From JBBWZH01 sp035544115 (GTDB taxonomy: Bacteria > Actinomycetota > Actinomycetes > Mycobacteriales > CADCTP01): a stretch of 64,000 nucleotides of DNA. The notes beneath the pieces were generated by a model. The model had not been told where the DNA came from, did not search any database, and worked only from the letters and a program-made list of their open reading frames with translations. A program made the position numbers and the translations under genes. The stretch is taken from NCBI GenBank assembly GCA_963714145.1, contig OY970235.1:4340001-4404000 (forward strand), written 5' to 3'. Shown here piece after piece: positions 51,419 through 61,136 of this stretch; the first letter of the stretch is position 1; every line of letters starts with the position of its first letter.

Positions 51419-53695
51419 GTGCCGGTCCGTTGGGCGGTTGTGCGCCGTGTCGCGTTCCAGTGGTTCGAGGCACTGACGGCGGTACCGGTGCTGGTTGCGC
51501 TGTGGTGGTTCGACCTGGCCGGCCCGCTGCCGCTGTGGGTGGTGTTCGTGCTGGTGATGGCGATCGAGGCGCTCATGCAGCCCGGGGTCCAGCGTTGGCT
51601 GGCCGGTGGAGACCTGCGGCGCCGGCCGGCGCTGCGGTTGGCGCTGCACCTCCTCCCCCTCGCCATCCTGAGCTACGCGCTCGGCTGGGGCCCGGTGCTC
51701 GGAGTCGGGCCGGTGCTGATAGCGCTGGCGCACATGGAACTCTCCGGCACCGTGATCTGGCGCCGGGCGGTGGTCCTGTCGCTGCTGACCATGGCCGCCG
51801 GGCAGGCCGCGATCGCCGCCGGATGGGTGTACTCCTACCTGCCGGCAGCCTACGCGCAGGCGATCGGCCTGCTCGGCGCGCTCACCACGGCGTTCACCAT
51901 CCGCCTGCTGGGCCTGGCCGGCGAGCGGCGGGAGCAGGCGGAGGCCGCGGTGCGCCGCAGCGAGGAACGGTTCCGCGAGCTGGTGCAGGACTCGCACGAC
52001 GTGGTCGCGGTCTGCGACCCGGACGGGCAGATCACCTACGTCAGCCCGGCCGCGTACCACGTCACCGGGTTCCGCGCCGAGGAGATGGTCGGCACCCGGT
52101 ACGACGCGTGGCTGCCTCCCGATGATGTCGCGGCCGCGGACGACCTGCTTGCCCGCTCGCTGTCGGACCCGGACCGGCAGCACACCGCGGAGCTGCGCCT
52201 GCGGCGACCGGACGGGGGTTCGCGCTGGGTCGAGGTGACCATCCGCAACCTGCTGGGCAACCCGGCCGTCGAGGGTCTGGTCGCGGTCTACCGGGACATC
52301 ACCGAGCGGCGGACGATCCAGGACCGGCTGGCCTACGACGCCAGCCACGACGCGCTCACCGGCCTGGTGAACCGGGCCGAGTTCCTGCGCGAGCTGGCCC
52401 TGGCCACGGCCGGCGGCGGCCGGGGCACCGCCGTGCTGTTCGTCGACCTGGACGGCCTCAAGCAGGTCAACGACACCCTCGGGCACGAGGCCGGCGACGC
52501 GCTCATCGCGGCGGCGGCGGCCATGCAGCACCGCGGCGTGCTCGGCGCCGACGTCGTCGGCCGGCTGGGCGGGGACGAGTTCGGCGTGCTGCTGAGCGGC
52601 ATCGGGCAGCCGGAGCACGCGGTGGCCGTGGCCCGGCGGATCCACACCGAGATGGACCACCCGGTCACGATCGCCGGGCAGCAGGTGCTGGTGCGGGCGA
52701 GCATCGGCGTCGCGACCGGGCCGGGTGCCGGTGCCGACCTGCTGCACCGTGCCGACGTCGCGATGTACGCGGCGAAGCGCCACGGCACGCACGGGATCCA
52801 GGTTTACGTCGAGGGCCTCGCCGACCCGGCGCGGCCGACCGCGACGCTGGAGGAGGACCTGCGCCGTGCGCTGCGCGGCGACCAGCTCAGGCTGCACTAC
52901 CAGCCGCTGGTGTCACTGGACAGCGGCGAGATCACCGGCCTGGAGGCGCTGGTCCGGTGGGCGCACCCGGTCCGCGGCCTGCTCGGCCCGCAGGCGTTCA
53001 TCCCCCTGGCCGAGCAGACCGGGATCATCGACGAACTCGGCCAATGGGTGCTGGACCAGGCCTGCAGCCAGGTCCGCGGCTGGCAGCGCCGGACCCCGGC
53101 CGGCCGTCGGCTGGCACTGTGCGTGAACATCTCCCCGCGCCAACTGGACCGCGCCGACCTCGCCGGCCAGGTCGCGGCGATCCTGGACCGGACCGGCTTC
53201 GACCCGACCGACCTGACCCTCGAGGTCACCGAAGACGCGCTGATCGACGAGTCGACGGCCCTCCCCGGACTACACGAGCTCAGCGCATTGGGCATCCGGA
53301 TCGCCCTGGACGACTTCGGCACCGGGTACTCCTCGCTGCGCTACCTGACCCAACTCCCGGTGAACACCCTCAAGATCGACCGCTGCTTCATCGCCGAGCT
53401 GAACGGGACGCACACCCGGTCCGCCGTCGTCGAGGCGGTGCTCCGCCTCGCCCACGCCCTCGACCTGGACACCGTCGCCGAGGGCATCGAGACCGCCGAC
53501 CAGGCCGCCGAACTCACCCTGCTGGGCTGCCGCACCGGGCAGGGATTCCACTTCGCGAGACCGCTGCCGCCGGACGACCTCGACGCCATCCTCGACCGGG
53601 CCGCACCCGGCTGGCCGGTCCTGCCGGCCGACCGGCTCACGGCTGGCCCGACGACCCACCCGCGGCCCGCGGTAGCGGCCATCGAACCAGCCTGA
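51419..53695 (+). CDS. Membrane PAS-GGDEF-EAL cyclic-di-GMP turnover protein
   Basis: About 758 residues. Five or so hydrophobic helices occupy the first 165 residues, followed by a short coiled helix and a PAS domain (about 182-300, ending VYRDITERRTI). The GGDEF domain has an intact GGDEF near residue 383 and the EAL domain an intact EALVRW near 508, plus DDFGTGYSSLRYL and AEGIETADQ. Both synthesis and hydrolysis of c-di-GMP appear possible. GTG 51419 is preferred just before the first helix; the frame is open from 51314. It is not obviously linked to the glycosidases around it. Confidence 0.9.
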   Translation: MPVRWAVVRRVAFQWFEALTAVPVLVALWWFDLAGPLPLWVVFVLVMAIEALMQPGVQRWLAGGDLRRRPALRLALHLLPLAILSYALGWGPVLGVGPVLIALAHMELSGTVIWRRAVVLSLLTMAAGQAAIAAGWVYSYLPAAYAQAIGLLGALTTAFTIRLLGLAGERREQAEAAVRRSEERFRELVQDSHDVVAVCDPDGQITYVSPAAYHVTGFRAEEMVGTRYDAWLPPDDVAAADDLLARSLSDPDRQHTAELRLRRPDGGSRWVEVTIRNLLGNPAVEGLVAVYRDITERRTIQDRLAYDASHDALTGLVNRAEFLRELALATAGGGRGTAVLFVDLDGLKQVNDTLGHEAGDALIAAAAAMQHRGVLGADVVGRLGGDEFGVLLSGIGQPEHAVAVARRIHTEMDHPVTIAGQQVLVRASIGVATGPGAGADLLHRADVAMYAAKRHGTHGIQVYVEGLADPARPTATLEEDLRRALRGDQLRLHYQPLVSLDSGEITGLEALVRWAHPVRGLLGPQAFIPLAEQTGIIDELGQWVLDQACSQVRGWQRRTPAGRRLALCVNISPRQLDRADLAGQVAAILDRTGFDPTDLTLEVTEDALIDESTALPGLHELSALGIRIALDDFGTGYSSLRYLTQLPVNTLKIDRCFIAELNGTHTRSAVVEAVLRLAHALDLDTVAEGIETADQAAELTLLGCRTGQGFHFARPLPPDDLDAILDRAAPGWPVLPADRLTAGPTTHPRPAVAAIEPA

Positions 53696-53705
53696 CCCGG
53701 CCCAG

Positions 53706-53747
53706 GCCGAGGCACACCCGGCCCGGGCCGAGGCACACCCGGCCCGG
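53706..53747. repeat. 21-base tandem repeat between convergent genes
   Basis: Two copies of a 21-base unit beginning GCCGAGGCACACCCGG lie between the convergent GGDEF-EAL and GH78-type genes. Each includes CCCGGGCC-like self-complementary sequence, so the tract could also form terminator hairpins. Confidence 0.65.
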
Positions 53748-53760
53748 ACCGAGCGCTCAG

Positions 53761-55786
53761 CTACGGCACGGAGGAGAACTCGGAGGTGCCGGCGCCGACC
53801 CGGTACACGTCGTAGCCGCCGGCGCGGCGCAGGAACGTGCTGCCCGGTGTGAGTGGCGTCGTCGTCCCGGTCGTGGCCGAAGCCAGCGGCACCCACACCT
53901 CGCCGCCGGTACCGGTGGGCGCGACGACCTGCAGGTGGAATTGCCGCGTGCTGTCCTGGGCCCACTTGACGGTGAGCGGGCCGCGGGCCGTGCGGACCTG
54001 CCCCTGCGCCCAGGCCAGGTTGCCCGGCTGGGGCTGTACCTGCCAGGCCAGGTAGCCGGCGTCGACCGGCTTCGCACCCAGCACCGACTCGGTGAGCAGC
54101 TGCGTCGGGCCGGCTCCCCAGGCGTGGGCGAGGCTGTCGAAGCCGCGGCTGGGCAGCCCGCTGGCGCCGACGAACTCCCAGAACGTGCCGGTGTAGAAGC
54201 CGCTGTTCGGATCGACCTGGACGCCCCACAGCCGCCGCATCAGGTCCAGCGCGCCGGCCGTGTCGCCGCTGGCGAAGCGCGCCATCGCCTCCCAGGTGTT
54301 GTTCAGCGGCTCGATCGTGTGCCCGCCCGGGTCGGCCATGCTCGGGGCCGGTTGGGAGATCTGGCTGCCGTGCGGCTGCCACCGGTCCCTGAAGTAGGTC
54401 AGGATGGCCTGCACCTGGTCGGCCGGGGCGACACCGAGGCGGATCGCGTTGACGTTCGCGTCCAGCGGGAAGACGTTCGGCCGGGTCGTCGGTGTGCATG
54501 TACCGGCCGGCGCTCGCGTTCCACAGCCGCGAGTTGATGGCGTTCTTCAGCGCGGTGGCCTTGGCCGTGTACTCGGCGACCCGCGCCGGGGTGCCGACCC
54601 TGCCCTCCAGCCAGATCATCTCCTGCAGCAGTTCGTAGTAGGCGAGGTTGTACTCGGTGACCGCGTCGTTCTGCCGGGTCTGCCAGTAGTCGGGGTCGTT
54701 GGTCACGACCAGACCGTTCGAGTTCAGCCGGGTGGCGTGGAACGCCGCCGCGGCCTCGAGCTTCGGGCGCAGCGCGGTGATGAAGGCGGTGTCCCCGGTG
54801 TAGCGGTAGTACTGGACCGCGATGATGGCCGAGTACGCCGAGTACGTCACCGCGTAGTCGAACGCGCCGCAGCCGCGGAACCCGACCGCGCTCGTCAACC
54901 GGCCGCTGGCCGCCTGCAGGTTCATGATGCTGGTGATGGAGCCCGTCACGTACGGCACCGCGTTCGTCCCGATGGACAGCAGCGCGACCGGGTCCGTGAT
55001 CATGAGGTCGCCGGACCAGATGGCGCGGTCGCGCTTGGCGCCGTCGAAGATGACCGGCACCGTGAAGCAGGACGCGACCCCGGCCGGCACCATGTCCATC
55101 TGGGCGGTGTAGGCGCCGGCGAACCACATCCGGTTCAACTGGTCGTCGCTGGAGACGAAGTAGCCCTGGTACCTGTCCGGGGTGGCGCGGAAGGCCTTGA
55201 AGTTCACCCCGGCGGCGGTCAGCGTGACCGTGCCGGCGGTCCGCAGCTCGATCGCCGCGAACCGGAAGCCGCCGCGCAGCCCGCCGGTGTACGTGCGCGG
55301 GCCGGTGACGGCGAAGCTGATCTGCGCGCCGCTGTCGTTGGTGTAGGCGCCGGCCCCGGTGGTGAGGAACGTCAGCGCCTCACTGGTCGACACGCGCACG
55401 GTCGCGGCCGACGGGTTCGCGGCCGACACGGTGACGTACGGCGTTCCCCCGACCTCCGTGCCGAAATCGAGCACCGCGACGGCCGGCGACCCACCGGCGG
55501 GCACGGTGAGGACCGTCGAACCGGTGCTCTGACCGGTCAGCGCACCCGGGTTGGTCACCGAACCCTGCGTCCGGACGATGCCCACCGGCCGCACGTCGTC
55601 GCTGGCCGGGGCCGGCACGAGGCGCTGCCAGTTCGGGTTGTCCGGCCAGATCGGCAGCGCCGCGTGCGCGGCCACCGGGTGCACCACCGAGGCGATGGCG
55701 AGCACCGCGGTCGCCACCACGGCCGGCGCCGCTCTGCCCACCGTCCGCCGCGCGCCGCGTCCGCGCATCCCACTGCTGAGCCGCAT
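53761..55786 (-). pseudogene. Secreted GH78-type rhamnosidase, single frameshift
   Basis: ATG 55786 starts a signal peptide (VHPVAAHAALP). The (alpha/alpha)6 catalytic region contains VIFDGAKRDRAIWSGDLMI and YYRYTGDTAFITALRPKL. At about 54480 the frame changes as if one base were added: upstream reads RYMHTDDPAE, downstream NVFPLDANVNAIR. The second part runs to 53761 with the expected C-terminal beta domain (GTFWEFVGASGLP, SLAHAWGAGPTQLL). Joined, it makes about 674 residues, similar to the intact paralogue at 58843-61047. It is broken or miscalled at one base. Confidence 0.8.
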
Positions 55787-55816
55787 GAGGATCCCTCCAC
55801 TCGGCTGGTTGCCTGA

Positions 55817-55842
55817 CGGCCGCCGGCCATTGCCGGCGGCCG
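55817..55842 (-). terminator. Hairpin between two GH78 genes
   Basis: An 11-base perfect stem (CGGCCGCCGGC / GCCGGCGGCCG) with a 4-base loop lies between the stop of one rhamnosidase gene (55889) and the start of the next (55786). Confidence 0.65.
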
Positions 55843-55888
55843 AAGCCCACCGCGCGGCGGGTAGCCGCTGGGCGGGCGGTTGTGCCGG

Positions 55889-58690
55889 TCAGCCGGTGAC
55901 GCGGAAGGTGTAGCTTCCGGCGTCGGCCTGGTAGGTCGCCGCGGCGGCGGTCCGGTGGATCAGGCGGGCCGGGCCGGTGGTGTGGATGGTGTCGGCCGCG
56001 GATGCCGGCACCCGAACGGTCGCGGTCGTCCCGACCGGGATGGTCACGTCCAGCCGGAACCCGCCGCCGGCGTCCTTCCGCCACTGGCTGGTCACCGGCC
56101 CGTACGGCGTGGTGTAGCTGCCCCGGGCCTGGGTCAGGTCGCCCACGGTGGCCGGCGCGATCTCCAGCCGCTGGTAGCCGATGGAGCCGGGGGCCGGCCG
56201 GATGCCGGCGACGCCGCTGATCAGCCAGGCGTCGACCTGGCCGAGGAAGTGGTGGTTCTGCGAGCCGCCGCCGCTGAACGACTCGGCCAGCGCGGTCCGT
56301 CCACTTGCGACGAAGTAGCCGTAGCCGGGTGCGGTCGGGTTGACGACCATGTCGTAGAGCACGTCGTCGCGGCCACCGGCCTGCAGCGCGCGGAACAGCG
56401 GGCCGAGCGCGACCGACCCGGTGGTGATGTGGTTGCCGGCGCCGCGCACCGAGGCGACCAGCCGGTCCAGCACAGCGGCGCGGTCGGCGGCCGGGACCAG
56501 CCCGGCGTCCAGAGCCATCGCGTTGGATGCCTCGCTGTCGCTGCCGTAGAAGACGCCGGCCGCGTCGGTGTGCCGGAACCGGGTGGTGAACTCGGCGCCG
56601 AGCTGCCCGGCCAGGGCGGTGTACTTCGCCTGGTCGGCGGTCCTGCCGAGAACCCGGGCGATGTTGGCCATGTCGGTGGCGGCGGTGTAGTGGCCGGCGA
56701 CGACCGGCAGCTGCAGCGGCGTGGTGTTGTCGAAGGCCGACCAGTCGCCGAGGCCGGGGATGTCACCGTTGTTGGCGGCCTTGGTCGCGGTCTCGTAGTC
56801 CAGCCAGGCGACCATGTTGCCGTAGTAGGCGGCCATCGTCCGGGTGTCGCCGTAGGTCTGGTAGAGCTTCCAGGGGATGCGGATGATCGCGCCGCCCCAG
56901 TTCACCTCGTCCAGGAACTCGATGGTGCCCTGCGGGAACTGCAGCTTCACCGGCAGCACCCGGTGGAACTCCGGTGCGATGTTGGCGATCAGCCCGGGCG
57001 ACTCGTCGCCGGGCTGCCGTTGCGCGGTCGCCATGTTGCGCACCAGCTGCGGCTCGTACGCGGACATGTCGTAGTCGGTCAGCAGCGCGTCGATGTTGTG
57101 CAGGTTGTCGCCGGTGTACGGGCCCTTCTCCCGGTCCGGGCAGTCGGTGAGGGCGGACATCATGTTGCTCTGCATGGACCGCAGCGTGATCGCGTGGATC
57201 TCGTTGAGCAGCCGGCTGGACGAGTCGAAGCTGCTGGCCCGCGGGTTGGCCGCGTGGATCACCTGCATGGTCACGGTGTCCGGCGCCGGCGCCGCCGGCA
57301 GGCCGTCGACCCGCAGGTAGCGGAACCCGCTGTAGGTGAACCGCGGGTGCCAGGTCTCGACGCCGTGGCCTTTGAGCGTGTAGCGGTAGGCGATCTGGTT
57401 GCCCGCGGACGCCCCGGTGCTGCGCACGTCCAGCGTGCCGTCCGCGGCGAGCGCCTCGGCCGGGAGCATCGTGACCGTGCGGCCGGCCGGGCCGGACACC
57501 CGCAGCGCCGGCCATCCCGACCGGTTCGCGCCGAAGTCGACGATGTAGGAGCCGGTGCCGGTCGGGGTGATCCGCACCGGCCGGACGGTCCCGGCCACCG
57601 TGACCGGCGGTCGCGGGTCGGCGCGCAGCGGGGTGTCCGCCCGCGGCGTGGTCGTCGCGGACAGGGCGACCGGCGACGCGCCCTGCCAGCCCGGCCCGGA
57701 CAGGTCGGCGCGCGGCCCGGGTGCGGTCGCCGACCGCCGGGCGTCGTACTCCTCACCGCTCCACCAGGAGGAGAACGTGGTGGGGCCGAGCGCGGTCCGC
57801 CACGAGGCGTCGGTGCCGATGCGCTCCCGCCGGCCGTCGGTGTAGGTGATCTCCAGCTGGGCGATCGCCTTCGGCTCGCCGTAGACGACGTACTGCTCCA
57901 GCTGGGCACCGAAGAAGTACCGGCCCGGCGTCTTCACCCGCTGGTACGGCCCGCTGCCGGTCTCGATGCCGAGCACGTTGCGGCCGGCCCGCAACTGCCG
58001 GGTCAGGTCATAGGTGCGGTAGTCCACCTCGGCGGAGTACGTGGTCTGACCGGGCTCCAGCACGGCGTCGCCGACCGGGCGCCCGTTGACCGTGGCGGTG
58101 TACATGCCGAGCCCGGTCATGTACAGCCGGGCCCTGGCGACCGCGCCGCCGACCCGGAACGCCCGCCCGAACACCGGCAGCGGCGTCTCGGACCCGTCCG
58201 GCCGGGTGTAGTCGTACCCGCCGTTCTCGATCCAGCGCGCGGACCAGTCGGACCGGGCGAGCAGGCCCATCTCCCAGCTGGCCGGCGCGCTCCACGCCGA
58301 CACCCGGCCGGTGCCGCTCCAGACCCGGACCTGCCACACCACCGCCTGCCGGGACCGCAGCGCCGCGCCGGCGAACGGGATGTTCGTCGAGCGGGCGGAG
58401 GCCACCCGACCGGAGTCCCAGATGTCGGGACGGCCGCGGCGCAGCGCCGCCGCCGTACTCGCCGCCCGGATCTGGTACGCCGACTGCCCGGCCACCGCCC
58501 GCCCGTCGAGCTTCCACTCGAGCAGCGGCGCGGGCGCGTCGATCCCGATCGGGTCGACCAGGTGCTCGGTGCGCAGGTCCGTCACCCGCGACGGGGCCGC
58601 CGCGGGCGGGTTCGCCAGCGCGGCCCCGGCGCCGGCTCCGGAGGCCACCAGCAGGGCGGCGGTGGCGACCACGACGAGTCGACGGATCAT
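55889..58690 (-). CDS. Secreted GH78 alpha-L-rhamnosidase
   Basis: A 933-residue exported enzyme. The signal peptide (MIRRLVVVATAALLVASG) is followed by the GH78 order: an N-terminal fibronectin-like domain (RTEHLVDPIGIDAPAPLLEW), the Bac_rhamnosid_N beta domain (YMTGLGMYTATVNGRPVGD), a concanavalin-like domain (IVDFGANRSGWPALRV), the (alpha/alpha)6 catalytic domain (LTDCPDREKGPYTGDNLHN; FLDEVNWGGAIIRIPW), and the C-terminal beta domain. ATG 58690 is set by GGAGG six bases upstream; the frame stays open to 59065 only by overlap. It is intact, unlike its neighbours, and removes rhamnose from pectin or flavonoid glycosides. Confidence 0.9.
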   Translation of the reverse strand: MIRRLVVVATAALLVASGAGAGAALANPPAAAPSRVTDLRTEHLVDPIGIDAPAPLLEWKLDGRAVAGQSAYQIRAASTAAALRRGRPDIWDSGRVASARSTNIPFAGAALRSRQAVVWQVRVWSGTGRVSAWSAPASWEMGLLARSDWSARWIENGGYDYTRPDGSETPLPVFGRAFRVGGAVARARLYMTGLGMYTATVNGRPVGDAVLEPGQTTYSAEVDYRTYDLTRQLRAGRNVLGIETGSGPYQRVKTPGRYFFGAQLEQYVVYGEPKAIAQLEITYTDGRRERIGTDASWRTALGPTTFSSWWSGEEYDARRSATAPGPRADLSGPGWQGASPVALSATTTPRADTPLRADPRPPVTVAGTVRPVRITPTGTGSYIVDFGANRSGWPALRVSGPAGRTVTMLPAEALAADGTLDVRSTGASAGNQIAYRYTLKGHGVETWHPRFTYSGFRYLRVDGLPAAPAPDTVTMQVIHAANPRASSFDSSSRLLNEIHAITLRSMQSNMMSALTDCPDREKGPYTGDNLHNIDALLTDYDMSAYEPQLVRNMATAQRQPGDESPGLIANIAPEFHRVLPVKLQFPQGTIEFLDEVNWGGAIIRIPWKLYQTYGDTRTMAAYYGNMVAWLDYETATKAANNGDIPGLGDWSAFDNTTPLQLPVVAGHYTAATDMANIARVLGRTADQAKYTALAGQLGAEFTTRFRHTDAAGVFYGSDSEASNAMALDAGLVPAADRAAVLDRLVASVRGAGNHITTGSVALGPLFRALQAGGRDDVLYDMVVNPTAPGYGYFVASGRTALAESFSGGGSQNHHFLGQVDAWLISGVAGIRPAPGSIGYQRLEIAPATVGDLTQARGSYTTPYGPVTSQWRKDAGGGFRLDVTIPVGTTATVRVPASAADTIHTTGPARLIHRTAAAATYQADAGSYTFRVTG

Positions 58691-58730
58691 GAGGAACCTC
58701 CGGTCGTCCGGATGTGAGCTGCTGCTGGTG

Positions 58731-58772
58731 GTCACCGTCACCCGCGGCGGCGCGGCCACGGGTGACGGTGAC
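58731..58772 (-). terminator. Hairpin 2 between GH78 genes
   Basis: A perfect 14-base stem (GTCACCGTCACCCG / CGGGTGACGGTGAC) with a 14-base loop lies in the intergenic region upstream of the GH78 gene that starts at 58690. Together with the next hairpin it forms a double barrier to read-through. Confidence 0.65.
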
Positions 58773-58790
58773 GTCGTGGGGATGCCGGGG

Positions 58791-58840
58791 CGCCAGCGCC
58801 GGGTCTCCACGCGGCGGGCAGTGGAGACCAGGCGCTGGCG
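58791..58840 (-). terminator. Hairpin 1 between GH78 genes
   Basis: A 20-base stem with a single mismatch (58791-58810 against 58821-58840) and a 10-base loop begins three bases after the stop of the GH78-type gene ending at 58843. It is the longest inverted repeat found in the window. Confidence 0.75.
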
Positions 58841-58842
58841 GG

Positions 58843-61047
58843 TCAGCCGCCGGCCGCGATGACGCTGTAGCGGCCGCCCGGGACCGTGAGGTGCACCTGG
58901 CCGTCGTCGAAGCGGCCCTGGAAGGCGGTGCACCTGCCGCGGTGGCAGGCGATGCGGCCGTTGACGATGACGACGGACCTCCGGGTGGCGGGGATGGTGA
59001 TGGTGCCGCTGGTGCCGGCGGGTGTCTCGGCACTCAGCGCGAATGCCGGCCCGGTCGACAGCCACCGCACCGCGATATCGCCGTACCTGGTCGGCACGGC
59101 GCCCTGGGCCCAGGCGAGGTTGCCGGCGTGCGGGTTGATGCTCCAGGTCGCGTAGCCCGGGTCGACCGGCGTGACGCCGAGGACCTGCTCGGTGAGCTGC
59201 ACGGTCGGGGACGCGGCCCAGCCGTGCGCGAGGCTGGCGGTCGCGCGGTTGACGCCGCCGGTGTTGTTCTTGAACTCCCAGAGCCCACCGGTGTAGAGCG
59301 GGTTGTTCTTGTCGACCATCGGCCCCCAGGTGCGGCGCATCAGGTCGACGGCGCCGGCGGTGTCACCGACGGCGAACCGCCCCGCGGTCTCCATGCCGTT
59401 GCCGAACGGCTCGATGGTGTGCCCGGTGGGGTCCTGCAGGCCGGGGCCGATGATCGCGCCGAACGGTGTCCACAGTGTCTTCAGGGCGGTCAGCACGCTG
59501 CCGCGGCGGTCGGCCGGGACGATGCCGTACCGCAGGGCCTCCGCGTTGGCGTCCTCGACGAGGACGTCGAGGTGGTCGCTGCTCTGGCCGTACGCGCCCA
59601 GCGCCGGGTTCCAGAGCCGGGCGTTGATCGCGGTCCTGATCGCCTCGGCGGTGCGGTCATCGGCGTCGGCGGTGGCGGCGGAGCCGACCTTCCGCTCCAC
59701 CCAGGCCATTTCCCGGAGCAGGACGTAGTAGTCGATGCTGTACTTGGTGACCTCGCCGGTCTGGGTCGCCTGCCAGTAGTCCCGGTCGTTGGAGACGACC
59801 AGGCTGTTGGCGTCGAGGAAGCCGGCGTTGTAGGCCAACTCGGTGCGCAGCGCGGGCAGCACGCTGGTCAGGTAGGCCGCGTCGCCGGTGTAGCGGTAGT
59901 AGGCGATGACCCCGCGCACGCCGCAGCCGGAGTAGTTGTTCGAGTAGAACAGCGGGGAGCCGGCCGGGTTGGTGCCCTTGCGGAAGTCGGGTGAGCCGGG
60001 CAGCGCCCCGTCCGCCCGCTGGGTGGACAGCAGCACGTCCAGCGAGGACTTCACGTACGCGGCGCCCACGTCGCCGAGCGTGCTGATCGCGGTCGGCGCC
60101 TGCACCAGCACGTCGCAGGTCCAGATGCTGCGGTCGCGCTTGGCGCCGTCGTAGATGCGCAGATCGGGCAGGCCGTTCAGGCCGGCCGGCTTCAGGTTGA
60201 GCTGCAGCGTGTAGGCGCCCGAGTACCACATCCGGTTCAGTTGCTGGTCGCTGGACAGGAACCAGCCCCGGTAGTCGGCCGGAGTGGCCCGCAGCGCCTG
60301 GAACTCGACCCGGACCGCGGACAGCGACACGGTGCCCGGCGAGGACAGGGTGAGCAGCACGAACCGGAACCCGCCGTGGAAGGTGCCGGATAGCCGGCCG
60401 GCGGCGGCGGGTAGCAGGGTGTCGATGCCGCCGACGCCGGCCAGCCCGCGGGACTCGTCCGAGCTCGGCGCGCCCGGCGACGTCGACACGGCCGCTCCGG
60501 CCGGCAGGTCCGCCGACAGCGCGGGGCTGACCGAGACCGTCCGGGCCGTGGCGTCGAACCCGACGATCGTCCGGGTCTCGGTGCCGAGCGTGATCGTGTT
60601 GCCGACCTCGAGGTTCGCCGTGGCCGCGACGGTGACCTGGGTCGCGCCGGCGGCCGCTGCCGCCGCCACGGTGGTCGCCGCCGGCCGCCGCAGGAACTGC
60701 CGCGCCTCGCCGGTGACCAGGGTGAGCGTGGCTGCCCCGCCGACCGCGGTGACGTCGAGGAACGGCGTGCCGGCGACGTCCTTGCCGAAGTCGAGCAGGA
60801 CCGACGCGGGCGTACCGCCGGCGACGGTCGTCAGGGTTGTCGCACGGCCCCTACCTGTCACGACGGTGCGCAGATGCGACACGTCGCCGCGGCTCTCGGC
60901 ATCGACCGGGGCGACCTGCGGCGACGGCGGGCCGAGGACGTAGGAGCGCCAGTCCACAGTGGACGCGGTCGCGCCTGGGCTGGCGGCCGCTACCGAGCCG
61001 AGCGTAGCGAGCAGGACGGCGGTTACGGCAACGAGACGTCTCAACAC
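58843..61047 (-). CDS. Secreted GH78-type alpha-L-rhamnosidase-like glycosidase
   Basis: A 734-residue exported protein. A signal peptide (VTAVLLATLGSVAAASPGA) is followed by a beta-rich N-domain. The six-hairpin catalytic domain holds RIYDGAKRDRSIWTCDVLV and YYRYTGDAAYLTSVLPAL. Near the C-terminus are GGLWEFKNNTGG, SLAHGWAASPTVQLTEQVLG and a beta domain. An Ala/Thr-rich insert with VTVAATANLEVGNTITLG at about 125-180 is absent from its paralogue at 53761-55786. GTG 61047 follows AAGGAGAG. It is intact. Rhamnosidase activity is assigned from fold and context; another unsaturated or uronic sugar is possible. Confidence 0.82.
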   Translation of the reverse strand: MLRRLVAVTAVLLATLGSVAAASPGATASTVDWRSYVLGPPSPQVAPVDAESRGDVSHLRTVVTGRGRATTLTTVAGGTPASVLLDFGKDVAGTPFLDVTAVGGAATLTLVTGEARQFLRRPAATTVAAAAAAGATQVTVAATANLEVGNTITLGTETRTIVGFDATARTVSVSPALSADLPAGAAVSTSPGAPSSDESRGLAGVGGIDTLLPAAAGRLSGTFHGGFRFVLLTLSSPGTVSLSAVRVEFQALRATPADYRGWFLSSDQQLNRMWYSGAYTLQLNLKPAGLNGLPDLRIYDGAKRDRSIWTCDVLVQAPTAISTLGDVGAAYVKSSLDVLLSTQRADGALPGSPDFRKGTNPAGSPLFYSNNYSGCGVRGVIAYYRYTGDAAYLTSVLPALRTELAYNAGFLDANSLVVSNDRDYWQATQTGEVTKYSIDYYVLLREMAWVERKVGSAATADADDRTAEAIRTAINARLWNPALGAYGQSSDHLDVLVEDANAEALRYGIVPADRRGSVLTALKTLWTPFGAIIGPGLQDPTGHTIEPFGNGMETAGRFAVGDTAGAVDLMRRTWGPMVDKNNPLYTGGLWEFKNNTGGVNRATASLAHGWAASPTVQLTEQVLGVTPVDPGYATWSINPHAGNLAWAQGAVPTRYGDIAVRWLSTGPAFALSAETPAGTSGTITIPATRRSVVIVNGRIACHRGRCTAFQGRFDDGQVHLTVPGGRYSVIAAGG

Positions 61048-61090
61048 GACTCACTCTCCTTCGAGCGGCTGTCGGTCAACTTCCGGGCCG

Positions 61091-61123
61091 GGCGGCGGGG
61101 GCGCGGCCATCGCCCCCGCCGCC
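61091..61123 (-). terminator. Strong terminator after the second sugar-binding protein gene
   Basis: A perfect 13-base GC stem (GGCGGCGGGGGCG with its complement at 61111-61123) and 7-base loop lies 14 bases after the stop at 61137. Confidence 0.7.
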
Positions 61124-61136
61124 GGACATTCAGCGG

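Noticed and set aside
55880..58717. A 945-codon plus-strand frame
   Set aside because: Antisense shadow of the intact GH78 gene at 55889-58690.
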